Source of the DNA: Pseudomonas sp. LFM046
Lineage (GTDB): Bacteria; Pseudomonadota; Gammaproteobacteria; Pseudomonadales; Pseudomonadaceae
Direction: 5' to 3'
Assembly: GCF_000949385.2 (NCBI RefSeq)
Contig: NZ_JYKO02000001.1
Location: 3,088,648-3,152,647, forward strand
Length of the DNA stretch: 64,000 bases
The notes beneath the pieces were generated by a model that searched no databases, was not told the origin of the DNA, and saw only the letters and a program-made list of their open reading frames with translations. Shown in pieces: positions 19,673-28,226 of this stretch; position 1 is the stretch's first letter; the number at the start of each line of letters is the position of its first letter. Made by a program: the position numbers and the translations under genes.

Positions 19673-20551
19673 TCATTGAACGTCCTGATAGAGCCCCGGC
19701 AATTCGTAGCGCAGGCCGTAGCCCGCGTAGAGCTTTTCCATGCGGCCATCGTGGACCATGACGTCGACGGTTTCTTCCAGGGCATTGGCCAGCTGGCGAT
19801 TGCTTTCGTGCACCGCCATGCCGATATCCCAATCCGGCTGGCCGAGGTTGGGGTAGGTGTTGTCCGCATTCAGGATCTGCGGGTCGTGGGCCTGGTGCTC
19901 CAGCCAGTCCAGCTCGCCGCGCAGGGCCATCACCGCGTCCACCTCGGCCTTTCGCATGCCCTCGAACGCCGCGCCCGGCCCCGGATAGTGATGGGTATTG
20001 CGCGAAAGGCGCCCGGCGAAGACCGAGGTGAGGTAGAAGGACGGCACGCTGTCCAGTTCCACGCCAATGGGGTGGAACTGGAACACGCCCATGCTCGGCA
20101 CCTCGGGCAGGCGTCGGCTGTCATAGGCGACCTGCCAGCGCTCGCGCTGGTAGGGGCCGAACATCACCACCTGGTCATTGGAGATTTCCCCCACATCATT
20201 TCGCTTCTGCGCGAAATCGCGGTCGTAGGGCACCCGCAGCATCACATCGGCGAGCACGCCCGGACGCATGTAGTGCCCCTTCCAGATGAAGTTGCGCAGG
20301 TCGTCGTCGAGCTTTTCGCCGGGGGTGATCCAGAGCAGCTCCAGCTTCAGGTCCAGGCTTTCGGCCAGGGCCTGCGCGAGGTCGACATCCACGCCCCGCG
20401 CCTGCCCGTTCTCCTGGAAGCTGTAGGGCGGGAAGTTTTCGTAGACGGCCACCTTGAGCACACCGGAGTCGATGATGTCGTCAAAGGGCCGCACCTGTGC
20501 CTGCGCCAGAGGCAGGCACAGCAGCCAGCACAGCAGGACGAGCAGGCGCAT
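19673..20551 (-). CDS. Quinoprotein dehydrogenase-associated periplasmic binding protein
   Basis: The 292-residue protein has a signal peptide (LLVLLCWLLCLPLAQA) and a family-3-like solute-binding fold, with VLKVAVYENFPPYSFQENGQARGVDVDLAQALAESL at its start and LGQPDWDIGMAVHESNRQLANALEETVDVM near its end. It has no transporter partner beside it. Such proteins occur with methanol and ethanol quinoproteins (MxaJ-like), where a chaperone or dehydrogenase-interaction role has been proposed. The start at 20551 is set by the signal peptide; the upstream frame lies in the cytochrome gene. The gap to that gene is only 5 bases. Confidence 0.88.
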   Translation of the reverse strand: MRLLVLLCWLLCLPLAQAQVRPFDDIIDSGVLKVAVYENFPPYSFQENGQARGVDVDLAQALAESLDLKLELLWITPGEKLDDDLRNFIWKGHYMRPGVLADVMLRVPYDRDFAQKRNDVGEISNDQVVMFGPYQRERWQVAYDSRRLPEVPSMGVFQFHPIGVELDSVPSFYLTSVFAGRLSRNTHHYPGPGAAFEGMRKAEVDAVMALRGELDWLEHQAHDPQILNADNTYPNLGQPDWDIGMAVHESNRQLANALEETVDVMVHDGRMEKLYAGYGLRYELPGLYQDVQ

Positions 20552-20556
20552 GGCGA

Positions 20557-20994
20557 TCACTCGTCCACGTGGACGCTTTCCAGGTAGGTACGGATCGCCC
20601 AGAGGGCTTCCTGGCTGAGGTAGTCGGCCATCTTCGGCATGTACACGGCGCCATCGCGCACCGCGCCATTGATCACCCGCTCCTTGAACCACTCGTCGCC
20701 ATCAGCGCTGACTTCCAGGTAGCGCAGGTCGGGGGCGATGCCGCCGGACTTGGCTTCCAAACCGTGGCAGCGGGCGCAGTTCTGGTTGTAGGCCGAGGAG
20801 CCGATCTCCACCGCCAGATCATGCTTGGCATAGGGCGCGCGATAGGGGTTTTCGTCACGCCATTCCTTGCCCAGCGGGTCCAGGCCTTCGGTGTTCACGG
20901 CCTGGGGCACCACGTCGCCATGGGCCAGGACGATTCCGCTCAGGGTCAGACCGGCCAGGAGTGCGAGGCCGCGAAGTGCGCTGTTCTTGTTCAT
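20557..20994 (-). CDS. pedF: Cytochrome c-550 (PedF/ExaB-like)
   Basis: The 145-residue periplasmic cytochrome is the likely electron acceptor of the quinoprotein dehydrogenase. After a signal peptide ending near ...IVLAHG, the heme attachment motif CARCH covers residues 73-77, and the axial methionine is probably in YMPKMADYL. ATG 20994 has GAGG nine bases upstream, whereas the in-frame ATG at 21009 has no ribosome-binding site. It is first in the four-gene relay operon (cytochrome, binding protein, SoxYZ-like, hydrolase), whose candidate operator lies about 118 bases before it. Confidence 0.9.
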   Translation of the reverse strand: MNKNSALRGLALLAGLTLSGIVLAHGDVVPQAVNTEGLDPLGKEWRDENPYRAPYAKHDLAVEIGSSAYNQNCARCHGLEAKSGGIAPDLRYLEVSADGDEWFKERVINGAVRDGAVYMPKMADYLSQEALWAIRTYLESVHVDE

Positions 20995-21104
20995 CACGTA
21001 CATCCTCATTTGCTGTGCAAGGCGGCGCCCCGATCAGAGCGCTGTGGGGTCATGGTATGAAGCTCCCGGCAACGCCCCCATCCTGCTTTGGTGGCCTGAC
21101 CCTC

Positions 21105-21120
21105 CTCCCTTGGTAGTAGT
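21105..21120. promoter_or_regulatory. Candidate operator upstream of the relay operon
   Basis: CTCCCTTGGTAGTAGT has the full right half and part of the left half of the CTACC-WW-GGTAG dyad. The GG is about 118 bases before the cytochrome start. Confidence 0.45.
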
Positions 21121-21172
21121 GCGGGCGTAGGCGTGTGAACGGCCTGCCCGGCGCCCGCCAACGCACAGGCAG

Positions 21173-21214
21173 CCGCCGGCTGGCGGACGGTGGGAGACCG
21201 TCGCCAGCCGGCGG
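21173..21214 (-). terminator. Long hairpin downstream of micro-ORF 1
   Basis: An almost perfect 18-base-pair stem (CCGCCGGCTGGC...GACGGT against ACCGTC...GCCAGCCGGCGG, one bulged G) closes a GGGAG loop. It lies just after the minus-strand micro-ORF at 21246 and before the cytochrome promoter. It has no long T-run, so termination strength is uncertain. Confidence 0.55.
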
Positions 21215-21245
21215 GTTTCAACGGGAGAGGAAAAGGTCGGGTGAA

Positions 21246-21401
21246 TCAGCCGGCACTGGGCTGCAGTGCCGGGAGGGAGAGAGTCTGTTCTGGCACAGAC
21301 GGGGTGTGGCGCGGCAGGTCGCTGGCGGCCCGAGCCACTTCGAACTCGAGCAGGCAGCAGATCATCAGTAGGGGCAGCAGCAGGTGCTTGATGATGGCCA
21401 T
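21246..21401 (-). CDS. Micro-ORF 1, small exported or membrane peptide
   Basis: The 51-residue peptide starts MAIIKHLLLPLLMICC, a positively charged start followed by one hydrophobic segment, and ends in a Pro-rich polar tail. GAGGA stands at a normal distance before the ATG. It is paralogous to the next upstream micro-ORF: both begin M-x-I-x-KHLLLPL-hydrophobic. A copy of the recurring regulatory element lies about 72 bases upstream. The ORF has its own hairpin downstream. I recognise no family; it could be a small membrane peptide or a cleaved secreted peptide in the alcohol-oxidation regulon. Confidence 0.6.
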   Translation of the reverse strand: MAIIKHLLLPLLMICCLLEFEVARAASDLPRHTPSVPEQTLSLPALQPSAG

Positions 21402-21465
21402 GACGGAGTCCTCATGCAGGTTCCTTTGACGGTCATGCTAGGGCGGCGTGCCCGGCGTGGCTCTT

Positions 21466-21500
21466 CTACCTTGGTACTTCCAGACCTGTACCTTCGGAGG
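21466..21500. promoter_or_regulatory. Composite candidate operator upstream of micro-ORF 1
   Basis: CTACCTTGGTACTTCC is followed after GA by a second part, CCTGTACCTTCGGAGGAG. The same two-part pattern recurs at 21804-21833, and the second part recurs before pqqA. The first GG lies about 72 bases from the micro-ORF 1 start. Confidence 0.5.
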
Positions 21501-21607
21501 AGTGCCCCTCCGCCGCCAGTAGCAAATCCACGGATGAAGCCGATCCGGTAGGTCCAGACCCGGCGAAGGGGGGCGACCGAAAATCCACGCTCCACGAGCA
21601 CGGATGC

Positions 21608-21742
21608 TCACTCATCCAGCCAGATGACCGGCAGCATTGGCGCACTGCCCCGCTGGTGAATATCGGAGGGCCCGACGCGGTCGAAGCCGACCAGGCTGAG
21701 AATCAGGATCAACGGCAACAGCAAGTGTTTGAGGATGCGCAT
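21608..21742 (-). CDS. Micro-ORF 2, paralogue of micro-ORF 1
   Basis: The 44-residue peptide begins MRILKHLLLPLILILSLVGF, again a basic start and one hydrophobic span, then a short acidic tail ending WLDE. GAAGGAAG precedes the ATG. Its N-terminal half matches micro-ORF 1 closely while the tails differ, as in a diverged tandem duplication. The candidate operator at 21804 stands about 69 bases upstream, nearly the same distance as for micro-ORF 1. Function unknown. Confidence 0.6.
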   Translation of the reverse strand: MRILKHLLLPLILILSLVGFDRVGPSDIHQRGSAPMLPVIWLDE

Positions 21743-21803
21743 GGACGGCTTCCTTCTGGTTTTTGTGCGGCCATCCTAGGGCGTAATCGCTGGCCGATTT
21801 CTA

Positions 21804-21833
21804 CTACCTTGGTACCGCCCGACCGGTACTTTC
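21804..21833. promoter_or_regulatory. Composite candidate operator between micro-ORF 2 and the ABC operon
   Basis: CTACCTTGGTACCGCCCGAC continues CGGTACTTTC, the same two-part layout as 21466-21495. It lies in a divergent gap, about 69 bases before micro-ORF 2 (minus) and about 84 bases before the binding-protein gene at 21895 (plus), so it could serve both. Three more bases upstream extend the dyad to CTACTACC. Confidence 0.5.
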
Positions 21834-21894
21834 TTCATATTTCCCAGGCCCTGCCCCATTCCTATGCTGGCTCCACGTTCAGAGGAGCCACGAA

Positions 21895-23091
21895 ATGCGC
21901 CATTACCTGCTTCACGGCCTAGCGTACTTGCTGGCACTGTCCGGCTCCGCCCTGGTCGCGACACACGTCCATGCCGAAGACGACAGCCTGGACGTGCGCA
22001 TCGGCTACCTGGCCTGGGCGCCGGCCCGTGGGCCGCTGCTGTCCAACGTCATCCCCGAACCGGAGGACGCGGGGCTGCGCGGCGCCGAACTGGCCATCAC
22101 CGACAGCAACAGCACCGGCCGCTTCCTCAAGCACAGCTACACCCTGACGGCGGTCCGCACCGCCACCGCCGAAGGACTGCTGACCCAGGCCCGCGCCCTG
22201 CATGACCAGGGCTTGCGGCTGTTCGTGATCAATGCCCCGGCGGAACAGGTGGTGCAGCTGGCCGACGCCCTGCCCGACAGCCTGCTGTTCAACGCCGGCA
22301 GCCCCAGTGACGAGCTGCGCGGCGAACAGTGCCGGGCCAACCTGCTGCACAGCCTGCCGAACCGCGCCATGCTGGCCGACGCCCTGGCCCAGTTCCTCGC
22401 TACCCGCCGTTGGCAGCGCTGGTTGCTGGTGAACGGGCAGACGCCGGACGACCAGGCCTACGCCGCAGCGGTACGCCGAGCCGCCGGGCGCTTCGGTGCC
22501 AAGATCGTCGAGGAGAAACCCTGGAGCTTCGACAATGACCAGCGCCGCAGCGCCCAGGCCGACATGCCGCTGTTCACCCAGGCCCCGGAATACGACGTGG
22601 TGCTGGTGGCCGATGAGCGCGGCGATTTCGGCGAATACCTGCCCTACAACACCTGGTACCCGCGCCCGGTCGCCGGCACCCAGGGGCTGACGCCCACCGG
22701 CTGGCACAAGACGGTGGAAACCTACGGCGCCGCCCAATTGCAGAAGCGCTTCGAGGAACTGACCGGGCGCTGGATGAACGACCGGGACTTCGCCGCCTGG
22801 ATTGCCGTGCGCAGCATCGCCAGCGCCGTGACTCACCTGAAGAAGACCGATGCCAGCGCCATCCGCGCGCTGGCGCTGTCCGCCGACCTGCCCCTGGACG
22901 GTTTCAAGGGCCGCAAGCTGAGCTACCGCGACTGGGACGGCCAGCTGCGCCAACCCATTCCCCTGGTGCATCCACGGGCCCTGGTCAGCACCTCGCCGCA
23001 AGACGGCTTCCTGCACCCGGTGAGCGAACTGGACAGCCTCGGCTTCGACCGTCCGGAAAGCACCTGCCGGAAGTTCGCCTCGGCCGACTGA
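21895..23091 (+). CDS. PQQ-dependent alcohol dehydrogenase system, ABC-type branched-chain-like substrate-binding protein
   Basis: The 398-residue exported protein (signal peptide through about residue 27, ending VHAED) has the periplasmic-binding fold of the leucine-binding type. Examples are AELAITDSNSTGRF near the N-terminus and QFLATRRWQRWLLVNGQTPDDQAYAAAVRRAAGRFGAKIVEE in the middle. It belongs to the binding proteins found only near quinoprotein alcohol dehydrogenases. The propeller gene follows after 20 bases and the ABC ATPase and permease after that, so the four form an operon. The substrate is unknown. Confidence 0.87.
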   Translation: MRHYLLHGLAYLLALSGSALVATHVHAEDDSLDVRIGYLAWAPARGPLLSNVIPEPEDAGLRGAELAITDSNSTGRFLKHSYTLTAVRTATAEGLLTQARALHDQGLRLFVINAPAEQVVQLADALPDSLLFNAGSPSDELRGEQCRANLLHSLPNRAMLADALAQFLATRRWQRWLLVNGQTPDDQAYAAAVRRAAGRFGAKIVEEKPWSFDNDQRRSAQADMPLFTQAPEYDVVLVADERGDFGEYLPYNTWYPRPVAGTQGLTPTGWHKTVETYGAAQLQKRFEELTGRWMNDRDFAAWIAVRSIASAVTHLKKTDASAIRALALSADLPLDGFKGRKLSYRDWDGQLRQPIPLVHPRALVSTSPQDGFLHPVSELDSLGFDRPESTCRKFASAD

Positions 23092-23111
23092 CAACAAGAA
23101 GGACAACCACC

Positions 23112-24080
23112 ATGCCCACGCCCCTCGCCACTGCCGTCGGCTCCGCCCTGCTGGTCATCGCCAGCCAGGCCCTGGCCGCCACCGCCTATGTCTCCAACGA
23201 GAAGGACGACAGCATCAGCGTCATCGACCTGGACAGCCTGGAAGTCACCGCGAGCCTGGCCGTGGGCGCGCGGCCCCGTGGCCTGGCGCTGTCCAGCGAC
23301 AACAAGCTGCTCTACATCTGCGCCAGTGACTCGGACACGGTGCAGGTGATGGACCTGGCCACCCGCAAGATCATCAAGGAACTGCCCTCCGGCGCCGACC
23401 CCGAGCAGTTCGCCCTGCATCCCAACGACCGCTGGCTGTACATCTCCAACGAAGACGATGCCCTGGTGACGGTGGTGGATACCCAGTCCGACCAGGTGCT
23501 GGGCCAGATCGACGTGGGGGTGGAGCCGGAAGGCATGGCCGTCAGCCCGGATGGCAAGTGGGCGGTGAACACCAGCGAAACCACCAACATGGTGCACTGG
23601 ATCGATACCGCAACGCAGAAGCTGGTAGACAACACCCTGGTGGACCAACGCCCGCGACACGTGGAGTTCAGCCAGGACGGCAAGCTGCTGTGGACCTCGG
23701 CAGAGATCGGCGGCACCGTGACCGTGGTGGACGTGGCCAGCCGCCAGGTGCAGAAGGTGCTGAAGTTCCAGATCAAGGGCGTGCACCCGGACAAGGTGCA
23801 GCCGGTGGGTGTGAAGCTGACCCGCGATGGCAAGTACGCCTTCGTCGCCCTGGGCCCGGCCAACCATGTGGCGGTGCTGGACGCGAAAACCTATGAAGTC
23901 CTCGACTACCTGCTGGTGGGCCGGCGTGTCTGGCACCTGGCCTTTACCCCGGATGAGAAGCAGCTGCTGGCGACCAATGGCATCAGCGGCGACGTCTCGG
24001 TCATCGACGTGGACAGCCTCAAGGTGACGAAGTCGATCAAGGTCGGCCGTTATCCCTGGGGCGTGGTGGTGACCCCATGA
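23112..24080 (+). CDS. PQQ-associated YVTN-repeat beta-propeller protein
   Basis: The 322-residue exported protein (signal ending near SQALAA) consists of YVTN-type blades: ATAYVSNEKDDSISVIDLDSLEV, RWLYISNEDDALVTVVDTQSDQV, KYAFVALGPANHVAVLDAKTYEV and others, giving about seven repeats. Members are found between the binding protein and ABC ATPase in quinoprotein alcohol operons, as here. It probably acts as a periplasmic scaffold or sensor; no catalytic site is visible. Its stop overlaps the ATPase start by four bases. Confidence 0.88.
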   Translation: MPTPLATAVGSALLVIASQALAATAYVSNEKDDSISVIDLDSLEVTASLAVGARPRGLALSSDNKLLYICASDSDTVQVMDLATRKIIKELPSGADPEQFALHPNDRWLYISNEDDALVTVVDTQSDQVLGQIDVGVEPEGMAVSPDGKWAVNTSETTNMVHWIDTATQKLVDNTLVDQRPRHVEFSQDGKLLWTSAEIGGTVTVVDVASRQVQKVLKFQIKGVHPDKVQPVGVKLTRDGKYAFVALGPANHVAVLDAKTYEVLDYLLVGRRVWHLAFTPDEKQLLATNGISGDVSVIDVDSLKVTKSIKVGRYPWGVVVTP

Positions 24081-24793
24081 GCGCCCTGGAACTGACTGGG
24101 GTCGGGTTTTCCTACGGCGCGCGCCGTGCCCTGGAGCAGGTGGGTTTCATCTTGGAACCGGGCAGCTTCACCGCCCTGCTCGGGCCTAATGGCGCGGGGA
24201 AATCTACCCTGGTCGCCCTGCTCACCCGCCTCTACGACCTGCAACAGGGCGAGATAGCCGTGTGTGGCCATTCCTTGCGCCGCGAACCGCGCAAGGCCCT
24301 GGCGAAGCTCGGCGTGGTGTTCCAGCAGAGCACGCTGGACCTCGATCTGTCCGTGGAGCAGAACCTTGCCTACCACGCCTGCCTGCACGGCTTGCCGCGA
24401 CGCCTGGCGCAGGCGCGCATCGAGCGGGAGCTGGAGCGCCAGCAACTGGTTCCACGCCGGCGCGACAAGGTGCGCCTGCTCAATGGCGGCCACCGCCGCC
24501 GGGTGGAGATCGCCCGCGCCCTGCTTCATGAACCGAGTTTGTTGCTGCTGGATGAAGCCAGCGCCGGCCTGGACCCGGCCAGCCGCGACGGCCTCAACCG
24601 CCACGTCCGGCAGCTCTGTAGCGACCGGCGTATGGCGGTGCTCTGGACCACTCACCTGCTGGATGAGGTGCGGCCCGAGGATCGACTGCTGCTGCTGCAC
24701 CAGGGGCGGATCATTGCCAATGACAGCGCTGCCAGCCTCGGCTCACGCCACGCAGGCGGGCTTGCCGGCGCCTTCGAGCGGTTGACCGCATGA
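24077..24793 (+). CDS. ABC transporter ATP-binding protein of the PQQ alcohol-oxidation operon
   Basis: The 238-residue ATPase has Walker A GPNGAGKS (residues 36-43), the signature LNGGHRRRVEIARAL, in which LNGGH replaces the usual LSGGQ, Walker B LLLLDEAS and the H-loop TTHLLDE. It pairs with the ABC-2 permease encoded next. The ATGA overlap with the propeller gene shows translational coupling. Export of an unknown molecule is inferred from the ABC-2 partner. Confidence 0.9.
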   Translation: MSALELTGVGFSYGARRALEQVGFILEPGSFTALLGPNGAGKSTLVALLTRLYDLQQGEIAVCGHSLRREPRKALAKLGVVFQQSTLDLDLSVEQNLAYHACLHGLPRRLAQARIERELERQQLVPRRRDKVRLLNGGHRRRVEIARALLHEPSLLLLDEASAGLDPASRDGLNRHVRQLCSDRRMAVLWTTHLLDEVRPEDRLLLLHQGRIIANDSAASLGSRHAGGLAGAFERLTA

Positions 24794-24829
24794 ACGCATC
24801 CTACCCATGGCCATTTCGGAGCCGATCCC

Positions 24830-25624
24830 ATGCTGACCGCCTACTGGCAATGCCTGCGCGGCATCCTGCTGCGCGAATGGTTGCGCTTCGTGCTGCAGCG
24901 CACACGATTCCTCAGCGCCCTGGTGCGCCCGCTGCTCTGGCTGCTGGTGTTCGCCGCCGGCTTCCGCGCGGCACTGGGGATCGCCATCATCGAGCCCTAC
25001 GACACCTACATCACCTACGAGACCTACATCGTCCCGGGCCTGGCCTGCATGATCCTGCTGTTCAACGGCATGCAGGGTTCGCTGTCCATGGTCTATGACC
25101 GGGAAATGGGCAGCATGCGACTACTGCTCACCAGCCCCCTGCCCCGGCCTTTCCTGCTGGCGGCCAGGTTGCTGGCGACGTCGCTGGTGTCCCTGCTTCA
25201 GGTCTATGCGTTCCTCGCCATCGCCTGGCTCTACGGCGTTCAGCCGCCCGCCTTCGGCTTGCTGGCCGTGCTGCCCGCGCTGCTGCTGGCGGCCCTGTTG
25301 CTCAGCGCACTGGGGCTGCTGTTGTCCAACGGCATCCGCCAATTGGAGAACTTCGCCGGAGTGATGAATTTTGTGATCTTCCCGCTGTTCTTCCTCTCGT
25401 CCGCGCTTTATCCGCTGTGGAAGATGCGCGAGGCCAGCGAGTGGTTGTATTGGCTGTGCGCGCTCAATCCGTTCAGTCATGCGGTGGAGATGGTGCGCTT
25501 TGCCCTGTACGAGCGCTTCAACGGAATGGCCATTGCAATCTGCCTGGCCCTGACACTGCTCTTCGCAGTGGCGGCTGTACTGAGTTTCAACCCCCAGCAC
25601 GCCGCACTGCGCAAGGCCGGGTAG
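24830..25624 (+). CDS. ABC-2 type permease of the PQQ alcohol-oxidation operon
   Basis: The 264-residue membrane protein has six hydrophobic segments, including LVRPLLWLLVFAAGFRAAL, YIVPGLACMILLFNGMQGSLSMVYDREMG and FAGVMNFVIFPLFFLSSALYPLW, the last being the ABC-2 family motif. It follows the ATPase gene after 36 bases. Together with the binding protein and propeller it forms the four-gene unit found beside quinoprotein alcohol dehydrogenases. Substrate unknown. Confidence 0.9.
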   Translation: MLTAYWQCLRGILLREWLRFVLQRTRFLSALVRPLLWLLVFAAGFRAALGIAIIEPYDTYITYETYIVPGLACMILLFNGMQGSLSMVYDREMGSMRLLLTSPLPRPFLLAARLLATSLVSLLQVYAFLAIAWLYGVQPPAFGLLAVLPALLLAALLLSALGLLLSNGIRQLENFAGVMNFVIFPLFFLSSALYPLWKMREASEWLYWLCALNPFSHAVEMVRFALYERFNGMAIAICLALTLLFAVAAVLSFNPQHAALRKAG

Positions 25625-25980
25625 CCCGCCAATTAGACCCCCTTTGTCAGGCAATAGTTACAGCTAAAACCTGCATGCTTCCTTTAGGAATCAAAGCCAA
25701 CGACTTAGGTATAAAGAGCCTGACAGCGGTCCGCTGGCTGATTGACAGCACCTGGGGTGGGTAACAGCATGTTTCTTATCAATGGAGAGGGTGACGTTGC
25801 AGGAAGCTTTCGTGCCGCTTCTGCAGTCTCTCGGCCCTGTGCATGAGGCCGCGGGTAGTTTTTTGCGCCCCTCGAAAGCCCGAATGCACCCGAACCCGAT
25901 TCTTCGGCTTCCTCCTTGGCCGAAGATCTTGCCTGGAGCTGCATAGGCCCAAGGGGGAGATCAAAAACAAGGAGGGGTGC
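25625..25980 (+). promoter_or_regulatory. Intergenic region and possible promoter before the multicopper oxidase gene
   Basis: These 356 bases hold no gene. TTGACA at 25742-25747, followed after 17 bases by CAGCAT, is a possible but weak sigma-70 promoter. AAGGAGGGG at about 25970 is a strong ribosome-binding site and fixes the downstream start at 25981. The frame open from 25843 is not supported. Confidence 0.4.
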
Positions 25981-28215
25981 ATGTACCTCCCGAAAGAAAC
26001 GTCAAAGGCACGTGTCAGAGATGCGGAAATTGCCAAGCAGAATTTCGCGGAACTGGCCAATGCCTTGATCAAGGGGGAAGTCACACGACGCGACTTCATC
26101 AAATGGGGGTTGGCCACTTCCAGCGGTCTGCTGGTTCCGGTCCATGGACTGAGCCCTTTCACCAGCAGCGCCTACGCCGCCACGTTCGACATTCCCACCG
26201 GGCTCCCACCCAGCCCGCTGTTCGGCGTGCAAGCCTTCACCCAACCCATGCCACGTTTCGACGTGCTGCCACGCAAGCCTCTCGTCTTCGGCGCCAACGT
26301 GATGGACCCGCTGCGGCATGCTCCGAACACGCCGGGGCCGGACCCGTTGAAGGAGGCCAACCAGACCCAGCGCCCGGTTCCCGCTGTCCTGGGTGGCAAG
26401 ACCGGCCCCATCGAGGGGCGGCCTCCGGGCCCCATCTGGGCCCACCAGCAATGGGAGAGCTTTCTCCCCACCATTGCGGTGGAGGTCACTCAGGAAGGTG
26501 CAAAGCCCAACACCCAGTACCACCCCGGTGTGCCTTCCAACCTCAACTCCGGCATCCTGGAAACCGATGACTTCCCGGCAGCCTTCCATCCCGACCTGCC
26601 AGCGCAGGACGCACTGAAACTGTGGACCTTCAACGGCACACTGCCGCCCAAGCTGCTGATCGGCCGTTACCACGAGTCGATCCTGTTCCGTCACCACAAC
26701 CATTTGCCGGACGACCCGACCCAGAATGGCGGCTTCGGCATCCACACCATCACCACCCATGAGCACAACGGCCACCACGGGGCGGAGAACGACGGGTTCA
26801 CCGGCGCCTACTTCTTCCCCGGCCAGTTCTACGACTACCACTATCCGATCTGCCACGGCGGCTACAACACCGTCAACACGGGCGCCACCGACGCGCGTTG
26901 CGGCTCACCCACCGATGCCGGCGGTATCGACAATGTCCAGGGTGACTACCACGAGACCATGAGCACCCACTGGTTCCACGACCACATGTTCAGCTTCACC
27001 TCGCAGAACGTGTACAAGGGCAACGCCGGGATGTTCAACATCTACAGCAGCCTGGATCGTGGCAACGAGGAGCTCAACGACGGGGTCAACCTGCGGCTGC
27101 CCAGCGGCTCGGACAAGTCGTACGGCAACCTCGATTACGACGTGAACCTGATGCTCGCCGACAAGGCGTGGGATGGTGACGGCCAGTTGGCCATGAACAT
27201 CTTCGACTTCGATGGGTTCCTCGGCGACGTGATGACCGTGAACCTGGTCTACAAACCCTTCTTCGAGGTCGAGCGGCGCAAGTACCGCTTCCGCATCCTC
27301 AATGCGGCAGTGGCGCGGTTCTTCAAGCTGTCCCTGAGCGATGCGTCGCCGATGATCCAGATCGCCAACGACGGCAACCTGTTGCCGGCCCCGGTGGTGC
27401 TCACCACGCTGGACGAGATGGGTATCGCCGAGCGCTACGACATCATCATCGACTTCTCCCGCTACAAGGTCGGCGACAAGGTCTGGCTGGTGAACCTCGC
27501 CGAGCATGAGAACGGTCGCCGGCCGAAGGAAGACCTGACCCTGCGGGAAGCCCAGTCGGGCACCTCCAGCGACCCCTGTGTCGGACGCTTCCTGGAGTTC
27601 CGCATCGTGCGTGACCCGGCCAAGCCCGACACCAGCCAGGTGCCATCGCAGCTGATCCAGAATCCCGACCTGTCGAAGATTCCGGTGGCGGCCCAGCGCG
27701 TCTTCGAGTTCGGCCGTGGCGCCAAGCAGACCACCACTGACCCGATCACCAGTTTCTTCGGGCCGTGGGGTGTTGGAGCCGAAGGCGGCGCCAAGCTGGC
27801 CGCGGACTTCGGCCGTGTCTCGGCGGCCCCGCGCTTCGGCACCCGCGAAATCTGGACCCTGAAGAACGGCGGCGGCGGTTGGGACCACCCGGTCCATATC
27901 CACTTCGAGGAGGGCCAGATCCTCGCCCGCGATGGCAGCCCAAACAATGTTCCGGCCTGGGAACGCGGCCGCAAGGACGTGTATCGCCTGCGCCCGGGGG
28001 GCAGCGTCACCCTCACCATGCAGTTCCGCGACTTCGGTGGGATGTTCATGGAGCACTGTCACAACACTACCCACGAGGACAACGCCATGCTGCTGCGCTG
28101 GGAAATCGACGACGCCGGCGGCGCCTTCCTGCGTCCGCTGCCAACACCGATCCCGACGCCACAGGGCGTCACCTTCGTACCGCCGGATGAAGTTCTGCCG
28201 ACGGCGTTCAGGTAG
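25981..28215 (+). CDS. Tat-exported multicopper oxidase
   Basis: The 744-residue protein has a twin-arginine motif TRRDFIKWG at residues 35-43 after a long polar leader. Copper motifs are complete: HTITTHEHNGHH, THWFHDHMFS, HPVHIHFEEGQIL and HCHNTTHEDNAMLL, the last with the Type 1 Cys and axial Met. AAGGAGGGG fixes the start. It is followed after 11 bases by a SCO-cytochrome c fusion, pointing to copper loading and electron transfer in the same unit. The substrate is not evident; metal oxidation, or a role in copper protection of the PQQ system, are both open. A shorter paralogue lies at 51315. Confidence 0.88.
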   Translation: MYLPKETSKARVRDAEIAKQNFAELANALIKGEVTRRDFIKWGLATSSGLLVPVHGLSPFTSSAYAATFDIPTGLPPSPLFGVQAFTQPMPRFDVLPRKPLVFGANVMDPLRHAPNTPGPDPLKEANQTQRPVPAVLGGKTGPIEGRPPGPIWAHQQWESFLPTIAVEVTQEGAKPNTQYHPGVPSNLNSGILETDDFPAAFHPDLPAQDALKLWTFNGTLPPKLLIGRYHESILFRHHNHLPDDPTQNGGFGIHTITTHEHNGHHGAENDGFTGAYFFPGQFYDYHYPICHGGYNTVNTGATDARCGSPTDAGGIDNVQGDYHETMSTHWFHDHMFSFTSQNVYKGNAGMFNIYSSLDRGNEELNDGVNLRLPSGSDKSYGNLDYDVNLMLADKAWDGDGQLAMNIFDFDGFLGDVMTVNLVYKPFFEVERRKYRFRILNAAVARFFKLSLSDASPMIQIANDGNLLPAPVVLTTLDEMGIAERYDIIIDFSRYKVGDKVWLVNLAEHENGRRPKEDLTLREAQSGTSSDPCVGRFLEFRIVRDPAKPDTSQVPSQLIQNPDLSKIPVAAQRVFEFGRGAKQTTTDPITSFFGPWGVGAEGGAKLAADFGRVSAAPRFGTREIWTLKNGGGGWDHPVHIHFEEGQILARDGSPNNVPAWERGRKDVYRLRPGGSVTLTMQFRDFGGMFMEHCHNTTHEDNAMLLRWEIDDAGGAFLRPLPTPIPTPQGVTFVPPDEVLPTAFR

Positions 28216-28226
28216 GAGGCGAAACC

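Noticed and set aside
24790-25098. A 102-codon frame starting just after the ABC ATPase stop
   Set aside because: It is out of frame with the ABC-2 permease beginning at 24830, whose membrane segments and length are complete.
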